Shown: positions 16,806-25,157 of the stretch, piece by piece | How positions within the stretch are numbered: the stretch's first letter is position 1 | Layout: each line of letters begins with the position of its first letter | Source of the DNA: Streptomyces althioticus | GTDB taxonomy: Bacteria > Actinomycetota > Actinomycetes > Streptomycetales > Streptomycetaceae | Assembly (NCBI GenBank): GCA_014649355.1 | Contig: BMSW01000002.1 | Span: 248,001-312,000 of the forward strand | Length of the DNA: 64,000 nt | Direction: 5' to 3' | The notes under the pieces: generated by a model | What the model was told of the DNA's origin: nothing | Database searches by the model: none | What the model saw: the letters and a program-made list of their open reading frames with translations, nothing else | Translations under genes and position numbers: made by a program

Positions 16806-17396
16806 TCACGCTGTCGGGTCGGCTTGCTCCCCGGCCTTGAGCAGTCTGCGGCGCCGCACGACGAGGAAGACGGCGCCGCTGAGCAGCAACGGGGTGAGGA
16901 CGGCGGTGACGAGCATGGGGAGCGTGGCGGTGGGCGGGTCCTCGACCCAGCGGGTCGTCAGCACCCGCGTCGGTTCCCGAGGGTCGTAGGTCACCGGGAC
17001 CGCGGCTCCGGCCCGGAGGCCCTCGGGGCGTTTGCCTCCCCAGTCGTGCAGCTCGGTCTCGACCGTGCCGTCGGGACCGTCGAAGCGCACCTTGACGTTG
17101 CCCGCGTCGCCGTACTTGTTCTTCGACGCGGCGGTGACCTCGGCCACCACGGATATGCCTCGTGACCGTAGGTCGTTCACCAGCGACCGGCCGGGGAGGA
17201 GGAACATGAGGAAGGCCGTGAGGGTGACCAGGGCCAGACCGAACAGGGTGGCGATCAAGCGCTTCTGAGGCAGAGGCGGTCGGTTCGGCGCAGCCCTGGA
17301 CCTACGCCACTCCTCCTCGGCGGCCCGCCTCTCCGCCGACAGGGGCGGACGCGTCCAGTTCTCGCGACGCGGCCGTCGCTTCTTCTTCTTGCCCAC
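16806..17396 (-). CDS. DUF3592-like membrane protein
   Basis: The protein has about 196 residues. A very basic N-terminus (GKKKKRRPRR) precedes a first membrane segment (LFGLALVTLTAFLMFLL). A small extracytoplasmic domain follows with GKRPEGLRAGAAVPVTYDPR and TRVLTTRWVE, the DUF3592 pattern. A second membrane segment (LVTAVLTPLLLSGAVFLVV) ends in RRRRLL. The GTG at 17396 has AAGGAG 9 bases upstream; an in-frame ATG at 17438 would add 14 residues. It is convergent with the lipoprotein gene. The function is unknown. Confidence 0.75.
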   Translation of the reverse strand: MGKKKKRRPRRENWTRPPLSAERRAAEEEWRRSRAAPNRPPLPQKRLIATLFGLALVTLTAFLMFLLPGRSLVNDLRSRGISVVAEVTAASKNKYGDAGNVKVRFDGPDGTVETELHDWGGKRPEGLRAGAAVPVTYDPREPTRVLTTRWVEDPPTATLPMLVTAVLTPLLLSGAVFLVVRRRRLLKAGEQADPTA

Positions 17397-17786
17397 GGGG
17401 AGCGGCTCCTTCTCCTGCACGAGCGGGCCCCTGTACACAAGGACGGCAACCCGCCAACTGTCGGGGACGAGTTCGGATCATGACGGACGACTGGCGGAAA
17501 GACCGTATCGGTGCTGCGCCGCGCGGGGACAACCCGACCGTGACGCGAAGGCCCGACGCCGGCTTCGCGGCGATCGGTGATGTCCGGTCGAGGGCGGCCA
17601 TCAGCGACGGACCCGGCTTGCTGCGGGCGCCGGAGTGAGCAGGAAGGTTGCCCTCCTCTTACCGTGATCAATGGCTTGATTTCACCTACCACCTATCTGC
17701 GGCAGCCGCGAAGGATACGCATGCCGAGCCACCACAGCGGCCCGGCGCGTTCGAGTCCGTGCACCCCCAACACCCGAGGGAGAAGC
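17397..17786. other. Long intergenic region upstream of the lanthipeptide locus
   Basis: No credible gene is seen in this 390-base gap. It holds an AT-richer patch (about 17660-17700) with the small inverted repeat ATCAA-TGGC-TTGAT (17667-17680), the best place for the lanA promoter and a regulator site. The precursor ribosome binding site GAGGGAGAAGC ends the region. Confidence 0.45.
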
Positions 17787-17948
17787 ATGCGTACCGAGAT
17801 CGTTCTGTCCCAGGATGCCCCCGAGCTGGACCTCGACCTGGACCTCCGTGTGTCCGACCTGCCGGAGCAGGCCGAGTCGTTCGGGCAGGGCACCTACACC
17901 TCGCCGAGCAGCTACGCGATCGGCACGCGCTGCCCTGTCTGCTGCTGA
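17787..17948 (+). CDS. lanA: Class I lanthipeptide precursor peptide
   Basis: This 53-residue peptide is the substrate of the adjacent LanB and LanC. The acidic leader MRTEIVLSQDAPELDLDLDL resembles the FxLD-type leader box recognised by class I dehydratases. The C-terminal part TYTSPSSYAIGTRCPVCC offers Ser/Thr at 36, 38, 39, 41, 42 and 47 and cysteines at 49, 52 and 53, so up to three thioether rings could form. The CxxCC end recalls planosporicin and NAI-107, but the rest of the core does not match them. The leader/core boundary is not certain; it may follow residue 30-35. It has a strong ribosome binding site and is separated from lanB by a hairpin. Confidence 0.87.
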   Translation: MRTEIVLSQDAPELDLDLDLRVSDLPEQAESFGQGTYTSPSSYAIGTRCPVCC

Positions 17949-17956
17949 CGGGCTGA

Positions 17957-18006
17957 AGCCCCTCAGGGGCTCTTCCGAGCGGGGCGGTGCCGGAACCGCC
18001 CCGCTC
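17957..18006 (+). terminator. Intercistronic hairpins between lanA and lanB (partial terminator)
   Basis: A small stem (AGCCCC-TCA-GGGGCT, 17957-17971) is followed by a perfect 12-base-pair stem GAGCGGGGCGGT-GCCGGA-ACCGCCCCGCTC (17977-18006) and TTCC. Such a structure after a precursor gene usually stabilises the short mRNA and lets limited readthrough make the enzymes, keeping precursor in excess. Confidence 0.75.
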
Positions 18007-18038
18007 TTCCGTACGACGGCGACGAGGAGAGCACACAC

Positions 18039-20537
18039 GTGGCGGCGGAGTACGAAGCCGGGCAGGCGTCTGCAGCATTCGAAGTGAGGGATCCCGTGCT
18101 CGTCCGCATGGCGAGCCGGCCGCGCGGCACCGCCCTGGCAGGCGTCGACGCCGCCGATCCGGTGCCCGGGGCACGGCGGCTCGCCGCCGACCCGGTGCTC
18201 GGCCAGGCGGTGCGGGTGGCCAGCGGCTCCCTGGCGCACAGCCTGGACCGTCTGACCGGTGACGAGGGTGTGGCCGCGCTGGGGCGCAAGCGGACGCTGA
18301 GCGCCGCGCGCACCCTGACGCGGTACGCCCGCCGGGCCGCGGCCCGTCCGACGCCGTTCGGTCTGTTCGCCGGCGTCGGCAGGGCCCGCTTCGGTTCCGC
18401 GGCCAAGGCGGAACCGGGGGCCGGTGAGGTCGCGGTCCGGCTGGACGGGGCCTGGCTGCGGCGTCGCGTGATGGCCTGGCTCGCCGAGCCGTCCGTACGC
18501 CGGCGCGTGGACGTCGTGCTCAACGACCTGTGCTTCGTGCGCGACGGGCGGCTGTGTCTGCGCACCGGCGGACAGGAGCGGTCGGTGCGGGACAACGCGC
18601 TGGTGGGCGCGGTGCGGGAGCGGACGCGGACCCTGGTGGGGTACGGCGACCTGCTCGATACCCTCACCCGGCGATTCCCCTCGCTGGATGCCGAGCGGCT
18701 CGACGGGCAGCTCGCCGAGCTCGTCCGGCGCGGCTTCCTCCTCACCTCCCTCACCCCGCACCGGATCGACACCGCACTGCTCGACGGCATCGAGGCGGTG
18801 CTCGACGAGGCGCTTCCCGACGACGCGCGGGCGTTGCGGGACATCCGGGCGGCCTGTGCGCGGCATGAGCGGGACTCCCCGGGGGCGGGCGGCGAGTCCT
18901 GGCACCGGCTGCTGGACGAGGTGCGGCGTCTCGACGTGTCCGACACGGACGGTGACGCGCAGGCCCGGCCTCCCGTGCACGTGGACCTGCACAGGCGCGG
19001 CGAGTTCGTCCTCCCGGAGACCGTCGGGCGTGAGGTGTGCCGGTACGCGGGCGCGATCTGGTCGATCACTCCGGAGTGGACGACGCTGGCGCACATGCGG
19101 GACTACCGCGACCGCTTCATCGAACGCTACGGCACCGCCTGCGCCGTGCCCCTGGGCGAGCTGGCCGACCCGCACCGCGGGCTCGGTCTGCCTCCCGAGT
19201 ACGGCGCGGAGCCCACGTACGCGCGCACCGGGCCGGGTGACGAGGTGGACGGTCCGCGGCGGGCGTTCGTCGGTGAGCTGATCCAGGAGGCCGTCCTGTC
19301 CGGCGGCGACCTGGTGCTGACGGACGAGGTCGTACGGCGTCTCGCGGACGTCGCCCGGCACGATCCGGAGGCCGCGCCGCCACGCGGCCTCGAACTCTGC
19401 TTCCAGGTGCTCGCCGACAGCACCGCCGCCCTGGACCGCGGCGACTTCCGCCTGCTCGGCAGCCCGCACATCGGGGCCTGGGCGGCAGGCGCGACCGCGG
19501 GGCGCTTCGCGGAGGCCGCCGGTCTCACCGCGGACCTGACCCGGCTGGCCACCGAGACCTCGGGCGATCCCGACGGCGACGTGATCGCGGCGCAGGTGGA
19601 ACTGCTCCCCCGTGAACCGCGCGGGCTCAACATCGTCCAGGTGCCCCGGCTGCTGCCGTACCGCATCCCCGTCGGTGTGCCCGACGACCGGGACGACCCC
19701 CGCTGTCTGGACTGGCGCACCCTGCTCGTCGCCGCCGGTTCGGACGGGCTGCGGCTGCTGCACCCGGAAAGCGGGCGCCCTGTCCGGCCGGTGCTCCCGC
19801 ACATGCTGGCCCTGGACGCGCAGGCCCCGCCGGTGGCGCGGTTCCTGATGGATCTGGCGACGGCACGGCCGCGGGTGTGGTCGGGCTGGGACTGGGCCGG
19901 GCACGACACCCTGCCGTATCTGCCGCGCGTGCGGTACGGCCGGGTGGTCGTGATGCCGAAGCGGTGGCTGCCCGGGCGCCGGCTGCGCGATGCGGCGCGC
20001 GCCAAGGGCGCCGAGGTGTGGGAGGAGGGCCTCGACGCGTGGCGGCGGCGGCTCGCCGTACCGGACCGGCTGCACATCGCGCGCAACGACCAGATGTACC
20101 CCGTCGACCTGCGCGACCGGTGGGACAGGGAGCTGCTGCGCTCCGAACTGACCGCCCTGCACCCCCAGTTCGTCTGCTACGAGGATCTGACCGCCGACGG
20201 CGCAGGGCTCGGCTGGAACGGCGGGCACAGCACGGAGATCGTGGTGCCCCTGGCCGGGGCGCGGCCGTCCGGCGGGGCCGCGGGGACCGTGGACGAGGAG
20301 CGATTGCGAACCGCACCTCCGGTCCGGCCCGCTCCGACCCGGTTCCACTGCCGGGCGAGGACTGGCTGTTCGTCAAGTGGTACGCGGAGCCGTCGGCCCA
20401 CGAACCCCTGCTCGCGGATCACCTTCCCGCCGTGCTCGGCGAGATCGAGGACGACGTCGACCGCTGGTTCTTCGTGCGGTACCAGGACCCCGACTCGCAT
20501 CTGCGGCTGCGCTTCCACGGCGACGTGGAGGCGTTGA
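18039..20537 (+). CDS. lanB: LanB lantibiotic dehydratase, N-terminal (glutamylation) part; frameshifted
   Basis: LanB dehydrates Ser/Thr of the precursor using glutamyl-tRNA. From GTG 18039 (after GAGGAG) this frame encodes the large N-terminal Lant_dehydr domain: DPVLVRMASRP, TRYARRAAARPTPFGLFAGV (the family's TPFGLF motif), VHVDLHRRGEFVLPETVGRE and LPYLPRVRYGRVVVMPKRWL. Homology runs to TRFH at codon 770 (20346-20348). Beyond that the frame gives an unrelated Arg/Cys/Thr-rich tail of about 62 codons. The true continuation is in the -1 frame from base 20348. The simplest explanation is loss of one C from CACCTGCCG. Joined, the protein would be about 1,050 residues, the normal LanB length. 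Confidence 0.85.
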   Translation: MAAEYEAGQASAAFEVRDPVLVRMASRPRGTALAGVDAADPVPGARRLAADPVLGQAVRVASGSLAHSLDRLTGDEGVAALGRKRTLSAARTLTRYARRAAARPTPFGLFAGVGRARFGSAAKAEPGAGEVAVRLDGAWLRRRVMAWLAEPSVRRRVDVVLNDLCFVRDGRLCLRTGGQERSVRDNALVGAVRERTRTLVGYGDLLDTLTRRFPSLDAERLDGQLAELVRRGFLLTSLTPHRIDTALLDGIEAVLDEALPDDARALRDIRAACARHERDSPGAGGESWHRLLDEVRRLDVSDTDGDAQARPPVHVDLHRRGEFVLPETVGREVCRYAGAIWSITPEWTTLAHMRDYRDRFIERYGTACAVPLGELADPHRGLGLPPEYGAEPTYARTGPGDEVDGPRRAFVGELIQEAVLSGGDLVLTDEVVRRLADVARHDPEAAPPRGLELCFQVLADSTAALDRGDFRLLGSPHIGAWAAGATAGRFAEAAGLTADLTRLATETSGDPDGDVIAAQVELLPREPRGLNIVQVPRLLPYRIPVGVPDDRDDPRCLDWRTLLVAAGSDGLRLLHPESGRPVRPVLPHMLALDAQAPPVARFLMDLATARPRVWSGWDWAGHDTLPYLPRVRYGRVVVMPKRWLPGRRLRDAARAKGAEVWEEGLDAWRRRLAVPDRLHIARNDQMYPVDLRDRWDRELLRSELTALHPQFVCYEDLTADGAGLGWNGGHSTEIVVPLAGARPSGGAAGTVDEERLRTAPPVRPAPTRFHCRARTGCSSSGTRSRRPTNPCSRITFPPCSARSRTTSTAGSSCGTRTPTRICGCASTATWRR

Positions 20538-21193
20538 ACGGCCGGGTGCTGCCCGCGCTCAGCCGTGCGTCCCGCGTACTCGTCGAGAGTGGTGCGCTGC
20601 GTTCGATGACTCTGGACACCTACCGGCCCGAGAGCGACCGGTACGGGGGCGAGGCGCTCCAGGAGGCGGCCGAGCGTCTCTTCCGGACGGACAGCCTGTC
20701 GGCGGTCGTGCACCTGCGTGCGGCGCGCGGCGCGGCGCGGGGCCTGCCCGCCGACGTCCTCGCCGGGCTCGGGCACGCGGTGCTTCTCGAGTCCCTCGGG
20801 GACTGGGACTGGTGCGGCTGGGTCGACCGGATGTTCACCAAGTCCGAGGAGCACGAGGTCTACCAACGGCAGCGTGCCCTCGCCGACCGGCTGATCACGC
20901 CGGGGAACGTGGTCGCGTCCGCCGTGGAAGCGCTCGGAGCGCCCGCGCTCCGCTCGCTGTGGGCCGACTCCGACGAGCCGCGTGCGTACGGGCGGGCGGT
21001 CCTCTCCGCCCCGGAGGCCGACCGGGACGAGGCGCTGCTGTCTCTGCTGCACATGCGGCACAACCGTCACTTCGGCATCGACCGGTCGGCGGAGGCTCGC
21101 GGATACGCGGTGCTGCGGGGTGCGGTACGGAGTCATCTCGGGCGACAGCGGCATCGCGGTGACCACGGCAACGGGAACGGGAGCGGTCGATGA
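20348..21193 (+). CDS. LanB C-terminal (glutamate-elimination, SpaB_C) part; out of frame with the N-terminal part
   Basis: This frame reads LPGEDWLFVKWYAEPSAHEP then LLADHLPAVLGEIEDDVDRW and FFVRYQDPDSHLRLRFHG. That is the SpaB C-terminal or thiopeptide-type domain of about 280 residues, which removes glutamate to form dehydroamino acids. No ATG, GTG or TTG with a ribosome binding site lies near its beginning; the frame only opens far upstream as a shadow. It is therefore probably the 3' part of a broken single gene and not an independently translated split LanB. Its TGA overlaps the LanC ATG (ATGA), the coupling expected of an intact operon. The given start marks the frame transition. Confidence 0.8.
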   Translation: MPGEDWLFVKWYAEPSAHEPLLADHLPAVLGEIEDDVDRWFFVRYQDPDSHLRLRFHGDVEALNGRVLPALSRASRVLVESGALRSMTLDTYRPESDRYGGEALQEAAERLFRTDSLSAVVHLRAARGAARGLPADVLAGLGHAVLLESLGDWDWCGWVDRMFTKSEEHEVYQRQRALADRLITPGNVVASAVEALGAPALRSLWADSDEPRAYGRAVLSAPEADRDEALLSLLHMRHNRHFGIDRSAEARGYAVLRGAVRSHLGRQRHRGDHGNGNGSGR

Positions 21194-22566
21194 GCGGGGC
21201 GGCGGACGTGAGCGCCAAGGGCGGAGAGGCTCGCGAGCGTGCGGACGGTGCTGCCACCCGGGGACTGCGTGAGCGGGCCGGTGCCGTGTCCGCCGCGATC
21301 CTGGAACGGCTGGCCGATCCCGCCGCCACCGTGGCGGCCACCCGCATCCCGGCCGAGGCCGCCGACGACGGGGTCGCCGAGCCGGTCTGGGCGGAGCTGA
21401 CCCTCGGCAGCGGGAGTCCGGGACTGGCGCTCGCCTTCGCCGGGGCCGCCCGGGACCCGGAGCGGCAGGTGCCGCGCGCCCATGCGTACCTCACGGCGGG
21501 CACGCGCGCCGTCTCAGGTGGGCCAGGCGCCGCGAGCGGGATCTTCAAGGGGCCCGGCGCCCTCGCGTTCGCCGTGCTGGTCGCCCACCGCACCACCCGC
21601 GGGTACGTGTCCGCGCTCGGCCGCTTCGACGCCTACCAGCGCGATCTCGTACGGACCGTCCTGCCGCCGGTCGAGGACCGGCCCCTGTCGACCATCGGGC
21701 ACTACGAGGTGGTGCGTGGACTGACCGGTGTGGGCCGCTATCTGCTGGCGCGTGCGGAGACCTGCGAGGAGCCGCTGACCGCGGTGCTCGGCCACCTCGT
21801 GCGTCTGTCGGTGGGCACCGTGGAGCATCAGGGGGCACGGGTGCCGCGCTGGTGGGCGCTGGACGCGCCGCGGACCGGCTCGGAGGAGGCGTTCCCCGGT
21901 GGTCATCTCAACCTCGGCCTGTCGCACGGCGTCGCGGGACCGCTCGCGTTGATGGCCCTGGCATGGGAGCAGGGCGTGCGGGTGCCGGGGCAGCAGGAGG
22001 CGATGGAGGCCACGGCCGGCCTGCTGCGCGCCTGGGCGGTGACGGACCGGCACGGTGTCTTCTGGCCCGGCCACCTCTCCTTCGCCGAGTGGCGGCGCGG
22101 TCCCGCCGCGTACGACGGCAGGGCCAAGTGGCCGGCCTGGTGCTACGGGGCTCCCGGGGTGTCCCGCGCGCTGCAACTGGCGGGGCGGGCCCTCGGCCGG
22201 AGCGACCTCTCCGACCTGGCCCGCGCCTCGGTGGACCGGCTCCTCGCCCTCCCCCGGTCGGACTGGGGGATCAACGACCATGCGCTGTGCCACGGTTGGG
22301 CCGGAGCCCTGCACCAGCTCGGCCGGCTCGACGAGGAGTGGCGGGACCCGCGGCTGGCCCGGCTGCGGGACGACATCGCCTCCGAACTCGTCACCGCCTT
22401 CGACCCGGCGCTGCCGTTCGGACTGCGGTTCACCATGACCAAGGTGCCGTTCGGCTCCGACGTGTCCGGTTATCTGGACGGCGCGGCGGGGGTCGCGCTC
22501 GCGCTCGACTCGTACGCGGTGGACGGCACGCCGGCCGACTGGGACATGCCGTTGCTGCTGGCCTGA
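21190..22566 (+). CDS. lanC: LanC lanthionine synthetase (cyclase)
   Basis: LanC catalyses addition of cysteine thiols to the dehydrated residues, making lanthionine rings. The 458-residue protein shows the toroid repeats of the family, including LNLGLSHGVAGPLALMAL. The zinc ligands are present: Cys318 in WCYGAPG, and Cys367-His368 in LCHGWAG. It is complete and translationally coupled to lanB. The next gene downstream is unrelated, so no LanT exporter, LanP protease or immunity gene is evident in this locus. Confidence 0.93.
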   Translation: MSGAADVSAKGGEARERADGAATRGLRERAGAVSAAILERLADPAATVAATRIPAEAADDGVAEPVWAELTLGSGSPGLALAFAGAARDPERQVPRAHAYLTAGTRAVSGGPGAASGIFKGPGALAFAVLVAHRTTRGYVSALGRFDAYQRDLVRTVLPPVEDRPLSTIGHYEVVRGLTGVGRYLLARAETCEEPLTAVLGHLVRLSVGTVEHQGARVPRWWALDAPRTGSEEAFPGGHLNLGLSHGVAGPLALMALAWEQGVRVPGQQEAMEATAGLLRAWAVTDRHGVFWPGHLSFAEWRRGPAAYDGRAKWPAWCYGAPGVSRALQLAGRALGRSDLSDLARASVDRLLALPRSDWGINDHALCHGWAGALHQLGRLDEEWRDPRLARLRDDIASELVTAFDPALPFGLRFTMTKVPFGSDVSGYLDGAAGVALALDSYAVDGTPADWDMPLLLA

Positions 22567-22661
22567 CCACGAGTTGTCCACGTGTCCATGTGGCTGGCAC
22601 CAGTTCCCGGCGGGGCGTTCGCCGGATGGGCGGTGGCCCCCGGTCCTCCTAGCCTCGGAGC

Positions 22662-23828
22662 ATGATCACTCGTCGACGCCTCCTGATGTCAACTGCGGCC
22701 GCTGCGGTGGCCGGCACGGCCGTACCGGCGGCAGCGGCCACGGCTCGGTCACCCTCACGGTCACTGCAGCGTGACGCCGACGCGCTGCGGGACGCCGGGG
22801 TGACCGGGGTGGCCGTCCGCCTGGACACCCCGCACGGGACGGTCACGGCCCGGTCGGGCGTCAGGGACCTACGGTCCCGCGGCCCGGTGCCGGAGGGTGG
22901 GTACCTGCGTCTGGGCAGCACGACGAAGACGTTCGTCGCCACCGTGCTGCTGCGACTGGTGGGCGAGCGCCGGGTCTCTCTGGACCAGACGGTGGACGAT
23001 CTGTTGCCAGCGGTCGTCCAGGGCGCGGGGAACGACGGCCGGACCATCACCGTCCGCCATCTGCTGCGGCACACCAGTGGTCTCCCCGACTACGTCCCCG
23101 ACGTCTTCCCCGAGCAGAGCGCCGAGACCTACTTCGCCCGCCGGTGGCGCGCGTACGAGGCCGAGGAGCTGGTGCGCCTCGCCGTGCGTCACCGGCCCAC
23201 CTTCCCGGCCGGGACGGGGTGGGCGTACTCCAACACCAACTACGTGCTGGCCGGGCTGATCATCGAGCGGATCACCGGACGCGGGTGGGAGCGGGAGGTC
23301 GCCGACCGCATTCTCCGCCCGCTCGGACTACGGCACACCGACACCCCCGGCACCCGGCCCTTCCTTCCGCACCCGCACACGTCCAACTACCAGCAGTTCA
23401 CCGAGGGCGGCCCGCTGGTCGACACCACACTCCCCTACCGTCCCTTCGACAGCGGGGCGGACGGGTCGATGACCGGCACGGCACGGGACCTCAACCGCTT
23501 CTTCTCCGCGCTGGCGGGCGGGCGGCTGCTCGCGCCCGCCGAACTGAACGCGATGCGGGACACCGTGGAGGTGCCGCCGGGCAACGGGCACCCCGTCGGG
23601 GCGCGGGCGGGGCTGGGGCTGTTCCACACGCCCTTGTCCGGTGGGGGCGGCTGTCTGGGACACAGCGGAAGCGGATTCGGGTACGTCGTCGAGACGGCGA
23701 CGACCCTGGACGGCCGGCGCACCGTCACTGTGTCCGCGCACAGCCGTTCGGCCGATCCGGAGCAGGCGGCACGCCAGGAGACCGCACTGCGTGACCTCAT
23801 CGACCACGCTCTGAGCCGCGGCGACTGA
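22662..23828 (+). CDS. Secreted serine hydrolase (beta-lactamase/DD-peptidase fold)
   Basis: This class C-like serine hydrolase has 388 residues. The N-terminus MITRRRLLMSTAAAAVAGTA is a twin-arginine signal. The active-site set is complete: STTK (Ser about 85), YSN (about 188) and HSG (about 334). HLLRHTSGLPDYV and NYVLAGLIIERITG are typical of the D-alanyl-D-alanine carboxypeptidase/esterase group. It acts outside the cell on peptidoglycan or small esters. A TAGCCT box lies 6 bases before the ATG, so the transcript may be leaderless. It is not obviously part of the lanthipeptide locus, although a role in processing or immunity cannot be excluded. Confidence 0.88.
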   Translation: MITRRRLLMSTAAAAVAGTAVPAAAATARSPSRSLQRDADALRDAGVTGVAVRLDTPHGTVTARSGVRDLRSRGPVPEGGYLRLGSTTKTFVATVLLRLVGERRVSLDQTVDDLLPAVVQGAGNDGRTITVRHLLRHTSGLPDYVPDVFPEQSAETYFARRWRAYEAEELVRLAVRHRPTFPAGTGWAYSNTNYVLAGLIIERITGRGWEREVADRILRPLGLRHTDTPGTRPFLPHPHTSNYQQFTEGGPLVDTTLPYRPFDSGADGSMTGTARDLNRFFSALAGGRLLAPAELNAMRDTVEVPPGNGHPVGARAGLGLFHTPLSGGGGCLGHSGSGFGYVVETATTLDGRRTVTVSAHSRSADPEQAARQETALRDLIDHALSRGD

Positions 23829-23899
23829 GACACCGGCAGCAGGACAGGCGGGCGGAAAAGGTGATGCGCCGAGGCCGCCAGGTCGTCAGAATCACGCGC

Positions 23900-24310
23900 A
23901 TGACCGCCGAGATCACACGCATCAATCCGCCGCACCTCCATGCGACTCCGGGATACCACCACATCACCGTCGTGGAGGCGGGCCGGACGGCTTACCTGGC
24001 GGGGCAGTGCCCGCTCGACGCGTCGGGGAAGCTCGTGGGCGAGGGTGACCTGGACGCCCAGATCGACCAGGTGGCCGCCAACGCCCTCGCGGCCCTGAAC
24101 GCGGTGGGCGCCGGGCCGGAACACGTCTTCCGCTCCGTGATCTACGTCGTCAGCGACGACGTGCCGGTCCTGGGCTCCGCCTGGCGACGCCTGACCTCGT
24201 CGGTCGTGGGACCGGCGTTCACCACCGCGAGCACGCTGCTCGGCGTCGCCCGGCTCGGCTTCTCGGGGCAGCTCGTCGAGGTCGACCTGACGGCGGCCCT
24301 GCCCCACTGA
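23900..24310 (+). CDS. RidA-family (YjgF/UK114) enamine/imine deaminase
   Basis: This small protein of 136 residues belongs to the RidA family, whose members hydrolyse reactive enamines/imines from amino-acid metabolism. TAYLAGQCPLDASGKLVGEG and VFRSVIYVVSDD match the family body. The usual catalytic Arg region is replaced by a RTAYLA/RSVIYV arrangement, so it belongs to a divergent subgroup. I start at ATG 23900; CAGAAT lies 7 bases upstream and could be the -10 box of a leaderless mRNA. A second RidA gene is about 3 kb away. Confidence 0.85.
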   Translation: MTAEITRINPPHLHATPGYHHITVVEAGRTAYLAGQCPLDASGKLVGEGDLDAQIDQVAANALAALNAVGAGPEHVFRSVIYVVSDDVPVLGSAWRRLTSSVVGPAFTTASTLLGVARLGFSGQLVEVDLTAALPH

Positions 24311-24374
24311 CCGGGACGCCCGGACGTCCCGTGGCTGAACAGCCCGGAGTGAGGTGCGTCGGCGCCCTGGCCGG

Positions 24375-24839
24375 TCAGGGGCGCCACTCGTAGCGGACGT
24401 CCGGCTCGCGCTCCTCGTTGCGCTGACCGTCGGTCCGCTCCCCGGCCACGAAGCCGTGCCGCTCGTAGAAGCGCCGCGCCGCCTCGTTGACCTGGAACGT
24501 CCAGAGCGTCAGCCCTGACGGACTGCGTTCCTTCGCCACGTCCACGAGGCGCCCGCCGATCCCCCTGCCCTGCCATGCCGGGTCGACGTAGAGCTGGTCC
24601 AGGTCGTTTCCTTCCCGCACCATCATCGCGACGACCGAGCCGCCCGCCGCCGCCACCCACGTCTCCTGGCCGGGCACGACCACCTCGCGGATCCACGCCC
24701 GCACCTCGTCGTCCGTATGCGCCCGGCGCACGCCCGGAAGCGCCGCCGTGAAGGACCGCAGCCACACCTCGGCCACCTCCGCCGCGTCGGAGCCGGCCGC
24801 ACGGCGAATGACGATGTCGTTGATCTTCACGGCCCGCAT
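24375..24839 (-). CDS. GNAT-family N-acetyltransferase
   Basis: The 154-residue protein is a single GNAT domain. LDQLYVDPAWQGRGIGGRLV is the acetyl-CoA-binding beta4/alpha3 motif (QGRGIGG at about residues 91-97). LWTFQVNEAARRFYERHGFV is the C-terminal motif B. The substrate amine is unknown; many Streptomyces relatives modify small toxins, antibiotics or amino acids. It is convergent with the RidA gene and stands alone. Confidence 0.88.
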   Translation of the reverse strand: MRAVKINDIVIRRAAGSDAAEVAEVWLRSFTAALPGVRRAHTDDEVRAWIREVVVPGQETWVAAAGGSVVAMMVREGNDLDQLYVDPAWQGRGIGGRLVDVAKERSPSGLTLWTFQVNEAARRFYERHGFVAGERTDGQRNEEREPDVRYEWRP

Positions 24840-24950
24840 GCTCGCAGATCTCCGAGGCCGGCCGCACCGGATTCCCCTCCCACGCCCTCGGCGCTCCCGT
24901 CAGTTTTCGCCGCGCACCACGGATCCGCCCGGCGCCGCCCCCTTGCGGGA

Positions 24951-25124
24951 TCAGGCTACTGCCAGCCGGGGCAGATCATGGCCGCGGTCGCGCTGGTCCG
25001 CCGGGTCGCGGAGGAGGGCAGGGATGTCACGGAGGACGACCTGGACGGCATCCGGAACATCTGCCGCTGCGGTACGTATCCGCGGATCCGCGAGGCGATC
25101 AGGTCCGCGGCCGGGAGGATGTGA
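24951..25124 (+). pseudogene. Remnant of a [2Fe-2S] subunit of a xanthine-dehydrogenase-family hydroxylase
   Basis: Fifty-seven codons read SGYCQPGQIMAAVALVRRVA then EEGRDVTEDDLDGIRNICRC and GTYPRIREAIRSAA. This is the C-terminal four-helix [2Fe-2S] domain of CoxS/isoquinoline-oxidoreductase small subunits. The first ligand of CGYCQPGQ is replaced by Ser exactly where homology begins, and the N-terminal ferredoxin domain is missing. No large molybdopterin subunit is nearby. This is the tail of a deleted gene. Confidence 0.75.
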
Positions 25125-25157
25125 GCGGCAGAGGCCCGGCGGTCCCCGGACCGCCGG

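Noticed and set aside
17682..20348. Open frame of 888 codons antisense to lanB
   Set aside because: Composition is a mirror of the LanB codons and no domain is recognisable.
20340..20356. Programmed -1 frameshifting in lanB
   Set aside because: No X XXY YYZ slippery heptamer and no obvious pseudoknot immediately downstream; a base deletion is simpler.
17787..22566. Thiopeptide or class III lanthipeptide cluster
   Set aside because: There is no YcaO/cyclodehydratase, no pyridine synthase and no LanKC kinase-cyclase. A full-size LanB plus LanC indicates class I.
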